DNA of 64,000 nt from Alphaproteobacteria bacterium (GTDB lineage: Bacteria > Pseudomonadota > Alphaproteobacteria > Rhodobacterales > Rhodobacteraceae). Location: the NCBI GenBank assembly GCA_030427405.1, contig JAUHXK010000010.1, positions 62,001 to 126,000 on the forward strand. The letters run 5' to 3'. Shown one piece after another: positions 59,734-64,000 of this stretch; positions within the stretch are counted from its first letter, which is position 1, and the number at the start of each line of letters is the position of its first letter. The position numbers were made by a program, and so were the translations under genes. Under the pieces are notes generated by a model, which was not told where the DNA came from, did not search any database, and saw nothing but the letters and a program-made list of their open reading frames with translations.

Positions 59734-61677
59734 ATGGTTCTGACAAAGAAAGCCGCGCTGTTGGCGTCGGCGGCGATCCTTGGTGCGACGGCATCGGCCG
59801 CGCAGGAAGTGATCGACCTGGCGCCGATCCGGGTCGAGGATACAAGCGCGCAGGAAACACTGGGCAACCGGGTCATCACCCGCGAGGAAATCGAGGACCG
59901 CAACCCGTCTTCGATGGCTGATGTTTTCGATGGCGAATCCGAGGTTGTGTCGACAGGGGGCGCCGCCATCGCGCAAAAAGTTCTGGTAAACGGCATCGAG
60001 GAAAGCCTGCTGTCGGTCACCATCGACGGCGCGCGCCAGAACAAGTCGGCCTTTCACCATACCGGGAACGTGCTGATGGACCCGACATTGCTGCGGCAAG
60101 TCGATATCAGCTCGGGGATTTCGCCCGCCGATGCGGGGCCGGGTGCGCTGGCTGGTTACATCGCCTATGAAACCATGGACGCGCGCGACTTGCTTGAAGA
60201 CGGGCAGACCTTTGGCGGCAATGCATTGCTCAGCTATGGCAATAACGGCGACAGTTTCCGCCGCACATTGTCCCTGTACGGTGCCAGCCAGGGGTTCGAG
60301 TTCCTGCTGAGTGGCAGCCGGATGACTGGCGATGATTACGAAAGCGGCTCGGGCGAGGTCGTGCCGGGCACGGAACCCGATCTGTCGTCGATCACCGGCA
60401 AGATCGCCTATACCACGGATACCGGCAAGCGGTTTGAGTTCTCGGCCAACCAGACCGAAGACAATGGCGACCGCGCGATGCAGGCCGGGCCTGGCGGGCT
60501 GTATTTCGCCCGCCCGGACTTTGCCGGCGTGGTCGGGCGCGACAGTGTTTACCTGCCAGCACTGGCGCAGCGCACATCCTATACGTTTACCTATACCGAC
60601 GAAGCGCCCGCCACGGGGTTCTCGCCAATGGTGCAACTGTCCTATAACAAGCAGCGCGTCGAAGCAGGGGCCGCGATCGGGACAAATGCCAGCCTCAGCG
60701 GCAAGATCGAGAACGATTTCAATTTCGGGTCCGGCGTTCTGACCGCGGGGGTTGATTTCTTCCACGACACCGCCACGCCTGACGGGCCGCTTACGACCCC
60801 GTTTGCCAAGGAAACCCTGGATAATATCGGCCTTTATGCGCAGATGCGCCAGGATATCGGCTCGCGGGTTTCACTGTCCTACGGGGGTCGGATCGACAGC
60901 CAGAAATTCGAACTGGCCGACGGGTCCGATTACAGCGAAACCGGCATCAGCGGCAATGCGCAGCTTGACGTGGTGTTGACCGACACGCTGACCTTCAACA
61001 TCGGCGCGGCCTCGACCTGGGGCGGGTACGAGCTGAGCGAGGCGTCCCTGATCAACCTGTTTGGTCCGTGGACCTATGGCACACCCACGACATCGCGCGG
61101 CGAAAGCGCGCGGATGGGTCTGCGGTATGCCAACGGCCCGTGGGAGGCCAGCGGCGCGCTGTTCTACACCAAGGTCCATGACGTGAACGACATTCTTGGC
61201 TCTAGCCGCGATACCGCTGACCTGACCTCCAAGGGGATCGACGCATCGCTGGCCTATGTGGCGCAGCGCGGCTTTATCCGCCTGAACTTCACCGATGCGG
61301 ATGTCACGGTGGACGGCGACACGATTAGCCCGACCGCGTATTACTATGGGCGCCCGGTGGGCCAGATCTTTGGCCTTTCGGCGGGCTATGCGGTGACGCC
61401 GCAACTGACGGTCGGCGGCACGGCTGAGATCGCGCTGAAGAACGAGGACACCGAAGGTGTTGGCGGCATGACGACCTTGCCTGCCTACGAAGTGTTCAAC
61501 GTCTTTGCGTCATATACGCCAAAGCAGTTTGACAATGTCGAGTTCCGCGTCGACGTCCGCAACCTGTTCAACGAGACCTACGTGTCGCGTGCCTCGGACG
61601 GGAATGGCCTGTCGAACGTGGTCGCGCTGGACGAACCCGGTCGCAGCGTCTTTGTGACGGCCTCGGTCAAGTTCTGA
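59734..61677 (+). CDS. TonB-dependent outer-membrane receptor
   Basis: A 647-residue TonB-dependent receptor. A signal peptide (MVLTKKAALLASAAILGATASAAQE) is followed by a TonB-box-like region and plug domain with VDISSGISPADAGPGALAGYI (plug end, ~residues 125-145). The beta-barrel shows alternating strands, ending YVSRASDGNGLSNVVALDEPGRSVFVTASVKF with a terminal Phe. I chose the ATG at 59734 with AGAGGGA ahead of it. The size and plug suit the heme/colicin/siderophore receptor branch. No ABC importer, TonB or ExbB gene is beside it, so the ligand is unknown. Confidence 0.87.
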   Translation: MVLTKKAALLASAAILGATASAAQEVIDLAPIRVEDTSAQETLGNRVITREEIEDRNPSSMADVFDGESEVVSTGGAAIAQKVLVNGIEESLLSVTIDGARQNKSAFHHTGNVLMDPTLLRQVDISSGISPADAGPGALAGYIAYETMDARDLLEDGQTFGGNALLSYGNNGDSFRRTLSLYGASQGFEFLLSGSRMTGDDYESGSGEVVPGTEPDLSSITGKIAYTTDTGKRFEFSANQTEDNGDRAMQAGPGGLYFARPDFAGVVGRDSVYLPALAQRTSYTFTYTDEAPATGFSPMVQLSYNKQRVEAGAAIGTNASLSGKIENDFNFGSGVLTAGVDFFHDTATPDGPLTTPFAKETLDNIGLYAQMRQDIGSRVSLSYGGRIDSQKFELADGSDYSETGISGNAQLDVVLTDTLTFNIGAASTWGGYELSEASLINLFGPWTYGTPTTSRGESARMGLRYANGPWEASGALFYTKVHDVNDILGSSRDTADLTSKGIDASLAYVAQRGFIRLNFTDADVTVDGDTISPTAYYYGRPVGQIFGLSAGYAVTPQLTVGGTAEIALKNEDTEGVGGMTTLPAYEVFNVFASYTPKQFDNVEFRVDVRNLFNETYVSRASDGNGLSNVVALDEPGRSVFVTASVKF

Positions 61678-61686
61678 CAAAAAATC

Positions 61687-61712
61687 GCCGGGCGCGGCAC
61701 ATTGCGCCCGGC
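61687..61712 (+). terminator. Hairpin after the TonB receptor gene
   Basis: GCCGGGCGC (61687-61695) and GCGCCCGGC (61704-61712) form a perfect 9-bp stem, loop 8 nt, 9 bp after the stop. It lacks a T-run. Confidence 0.5.
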
Positions 61713-61826
61713 ACCCGGCCCCGCGGGCCGACCAAACCGCCCTAAAATCAGACATTGACCGCTGCGCGGGCGTGGCGCGGGCCCTATCGGGGTTGCAAAC
61801 CTGAATGGGTTCGTCAAACTCGGTTC

Positions 61827-63245
61827 ATGGACCAGTACTTTGACGAAATGTATCACGCCGACGGGTCGCTGCGGGGACCGTACCGCGAAATCGGGAGCTG
61901 GCTGGACAACGAGGATGCCGCAAGACTGCGTAAAAAGCAGCGCGAGGCAGAAGAAGTTTTCCGGCTGACCGGGATCACCTTCAATGTCTATGGAAAGGCC
62001 GAGGCCGAAGAACGGCTGATCCCGTTCGATATCGTGCCGCGCGTGATATCGGGCCGCGAGTGGAAGCGCCTTGAACGGGGCATCGACCAGCGGGTGCGCG
62101 CGATCAACGCCTTTCTGCACGACATCTATCACCGGCAGGAAATCGTAAGGGCAGGGCGTGTCCCGGCCGAGATGATCGCCGAAAACGAGGCATTCCTGCC
62201 GCAGATGATCGGTGTTTCACCGCCAGGGCAGATCTATACCCATATCGTCGGGATCGACCTTGTGCGTACCGGGCCGGACGAGTTCTATGTACTCGAAGAC
62301 AACGCGCGGACACCGTCGGGTGTCAGCTATATGTTGGAAAACCGCGAAACCATGCTGCGGATGTTCCCGGAACTTTTCAGCGCCTCGAATGTCCGCAGTG
62401 TTTCCGACTACCCGAGGAACCTGCGCCGGTCACTGGCGGCCTGCGCCCCGACCTGCGCCGCAGACGAACCGACGGTCGCGGTGCTGACGCCGGGCATTTA
62501 CAACTCGGCCTATTTCGAACATGCGTTTCTTGCCGACCAGATGGCGGTTGAACTGGTCGAAGGCCACGATCTGCGCGTGACGGATGGGCGGGTCTGCATG
62601 CGCACGACGCGCGGCTACAAACCGATTGATGTTCTGTATCGCCGCGTCGATGACGAATTTCTTGACCCGCTGAATTTCAACCCCGAAAGCGCATTGGGGG
62701 TGCCGGGTATTCTCGATGTCTACCGCGCCGGCGGGATCACGATTGCAAATGCGCCCGGCACCGGAATTGCCGATGACAAGGCGATTTATTCCTATATGCC
62801 CGAGATCGTTGAATTCTATACGGGCGAAAAACCCATATTGAAGAACGTGCCGACCTGGCGCTGTTCCGACCCGCAATCGCTGGCCTATGTTCTGGACAAC
62901 CTGTCCGAGCTTGTCGTCAAGGAAGTTCACGGGTCCGGCGGCTATGGCATGTTGATCGGGCCTGCAGCAAGCAAGCGCGAACTGGCGGCGTTTCGCAGAA
63001 AGCTGAAGGCGCGGCCTGCCAATTACATTGCCCAGCCCACGCTGTCGCTGTCGACGGTTCCGATCTTTGCGCGTTCCGGGCTGGCGCCGCGCCATGTGGA
63101 TTTGCGCCCCTTCGTTCTGGTCTCGCCCGATGGGGTTAAAATTACGCCCGGCGGGCTGACACGGGTGGCGCTGAAAAAGGGGTCTTTGGTGGTGAATTCC
63201 AGCCAGGGAGGCGGAACCAAGGACACCTGGGTTCTGGAGGACTGA
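61827..63245 (+). CDS. Circularly permuted ATP-grasp type 2 protein (DUF404/DUF407 family)
   Basis: A 472-residue protein. Visible family segments: GSLRGPYREIGSWL near the N-terminus, RAINAFLHDIYHRQEIVRAG (~residues 92-111), GPDEFYVLEDNARTPSGVSYMLENRE (shown by VLEDNARTPSGVSYM, ~150-170), TRGYKPIDVLYRRVDDEFLDPL and VKEVHGSGGYGMLIGPAAS. The family uses an ATP-grasp fold for ligation-type chemistry, usually with an alpha-E protein encoded next door, as here (3-bp gap). The substrate is not known; peptide or amide ligation is the common suggestion. I chose the ATG at 61827, although its ribosome-binding site is weak. Confidence 0.87.
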   Translation: MDQYFDEMYHADGSLRGPYREIGSWLDNEDAARLRKKQREAEEVFRLTGITFNVYGKAEAEERLIPFDIVPRVISGREWKRLERGIDQRVRAINAFLHDIYHRQEIVRAGRVPAEMIAENEAFLPQMIGVSPPGQIYTHIVGIDLVRTGPDEFYVLEDNARTPSGVSYMLENRETMLRMFPELFSASNVRSVSDYPRNLRRSLAACAPTCAADEPTVAVLTPGIYNSAYFEHAFLADQMAVELVEGHDLRVTDGRVCMRTTRGYKPIDVLYRRVDDEFLDPLNFNPESALGVPGILDVYRAGGITIANAPGTGIADDKAIYSYMPEIVEFYTGEKPILKNVPTWRCSDPQSLAYVLDNLSELVVKEVHGSGGYGMLIGPAASKRELAAFRRKLKARPANYIAQPTLSLSTVPIFARSGLAPRHVDLRPFVLVSPDGVKITPGGLTRVALKKGSLVVNSSQGGGTKDTWVLED

Positions 63246-63248
63246 GCC

Positions 63249-64000
63249 ATGCTTGGAAAAACTGCGGGCGGGCTTTTCTGGATGAGCCGGATGCTGGAAC
63301 GGGCCGAAAACACGGCGCGTCTGCTGGAAACCGGACAACGCATGGCCCTGACCCGGTCAAAGGACGCGGACGAGGAATGGGCATCGGTTCTGCAGACCGC
63401 AGGTGTGCTGGACAGTTTTCTGCACCAGAACGGCGAAGTCACCAAGTCCGCCGCCATCGACTGGATGTTGCGCGACCTGGACAACCGGTCTTCGGTCCGC
63501 TCGGCGGTCAAGCAGGCGCGTGACAATGCCCGCCTGGTCCGAACGGCACTGACCAACGATGTCTGGAGCGCGGTCAACGCGACATGGATGCGGGTTGATG
63601 CGCAGCTCAAGCGCAAGGTCAGCGAACGCGACCTGCCCGGCCTGTTGGAAATGGTGCGCCAGCAATCCGCGCTGGTGCGCGGGGCCTATCTGGGTACCAT
63701 GCTGCGCAATGATATCCACGACTTTGCCCAGTTGGGCACGTTCATCGAACGAGCGGACAATACCGCGCGCATCCTGGACGTAAAGTACTACGTCCTGCTG
63801 CCCACGGCGTTTTCGGTTGGGTCCTCACTGGACAACGTGCAATGGGAAAGCATTCTGCGCTCGGTTGGGGCCGGGGGCGGTTACCGCATGACCCACGGCC
63901 AGAAAACAACGCCATCGGAGATTGCCGCGTTTCTTATCCTGGACAAGCGCGTGCCGCGCAGTCTCAGCTATTGCTGCCGCCATATCCGCGAAAGCCTGGG
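63249..64000 (+). CDS. Alpha-E domain protein (DUF403), 3'-truncated by the window edge
   Basis: The frame from ATG 63249 is open to base 64000 (250 complete codons). The N-terminus is the standard alpha-E start: GGLFWMSRMLERAENTARLLE (shown by LFWMSRMLERAENTARLL, residues ~9-26). A helical repeat pattern continues, including GTFIERADNTARILDVKYYVLL (~residues 158-179), which repeats the ERAxNTARxLD motif. The protein is the partner of the ATP-grasp protein encoded 3 bp upstream. A transglutaminase-like gene often follows in other genomes, beyond this window. The function of the pair is not established. Confidence 0.88.
   Translation, partial: MLGKTAGGLFWMSRMLERAENTARLLETGQRMALTRSKDADEEWASVLQTAGVLDSFLHQNGEVTKSAAIDWMLRDLDNRSSVRSAVKQARDNARLVRTALTNDVWSAVNATWMRVDAQLKRKVSERDLPGLLEMVRQQSALVRGAYLGTMLRNDIHDFAQLGTFIERADNTARILDVKYYVLLPTAFSVGSSLDNVQWESILRSVGAGGGYRMTHGQKTTPSEIAAFLILDKRVPRSLSYCCRHIRESL

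Overview
The window reads as chromosomal DNA of a Roseobacter-group alphaproteobacterium (Rhodobacterales). The basis is high GC, a pobA-pcaDCHG-BKACE-pcaB aromatic operon next to a PcaQ-type regulator, a high density of ABC (CUT1) and TRAP uptake systems, and a HisD-like dehydrogenase of the kind common in marine roseobacters. This placement is by gene content only. I see no rRNA, tRNA, insertion sequence, prophage or CRISPR array. Both window edges cut a gene.

Layout. 1-8.5 kb: the end of a hybrid histidine kinase, then three regulator/redox-enzyme sets: LysR with nitroreductase and SDR, TetR with an MDR-family dehydrogenase, and LysR with DoxX and a DODA-type dioxygenase. 8.5-17.4 kb: a GntR-controlled carbohydrate operon (esterase, CUT1 transporter, ketose-3-epimerase-like TIM barrel, Gfo/Idh/MocA dehydrogenase, polyol/uronate dehydrogenase), with the ABC ATPase divergent from it. 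17.7-22 kb: a two-gene RND efflux system. 22-36.1 kb: a second CUT1 transporter embedded in an unusual catabolic cluster with four SnoaL/NTF2-like proteins, a HisD-family dehydrogenase, an SDR, a cupin, an alpha/beta hydrolase, an RraA-like aldolase and a LacI regulator. 36.2-38.4 kb: HxlR, MdaB and GST. 38.4-45.2 kb: 4-hydroxybenzoate/protocatechuate degradation. 45.2-57.6 kb: a hydroxycinnamate (ferulate-type) CoA-dependent module with a MarR regulator and a TRAP transporter. 57.8-59.6 kb: a HipBA toxin-antitoxin pair. 59.7-64 kb: a TonB-dependent receptor and an ATP-grasp/alpha-E pair.

How the genes fit together. The right half is a lignin-aromatic funnel. A TRAP importer and feruloyl-CoA-synthase-type ligase feed a crotonase, an SDR and an acyl-CoA dehydrogenase. 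Products of the 4-hydroxybenzoate/protocatechuate type can enter pobA and the pca operon, where a BKACE enzyme may replace the missing pcaIJF steps. The left half takes up two unidentified carbohydrate-like solutes.

The best candidate for an undescribed system is the SnoaL-rich LacI-controlled cluster (22.0-36.1 kb). Its promoter holds two 16-bp LacI-type palindromes, and its enzyme set matches no pathway I can name. Other regulatory structure found by reading the DNA: a GntR operator pair (9.64 kb), a TetR triple half-site (5.05 kb), a 22-bp element shared by the hxlR and mdaB promoters, a 17-bp element shared by the hydroxycinnamate and TRAP-side promoters, three HipB-type operators at 49-50 bp spacing, a 49-codon small reading frame ahead of the TRAP genes, and a perfect hairpin just downstream of each of the three solute-binding-protein genes. 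All functions are predicted by reading motifs; no database search was run.
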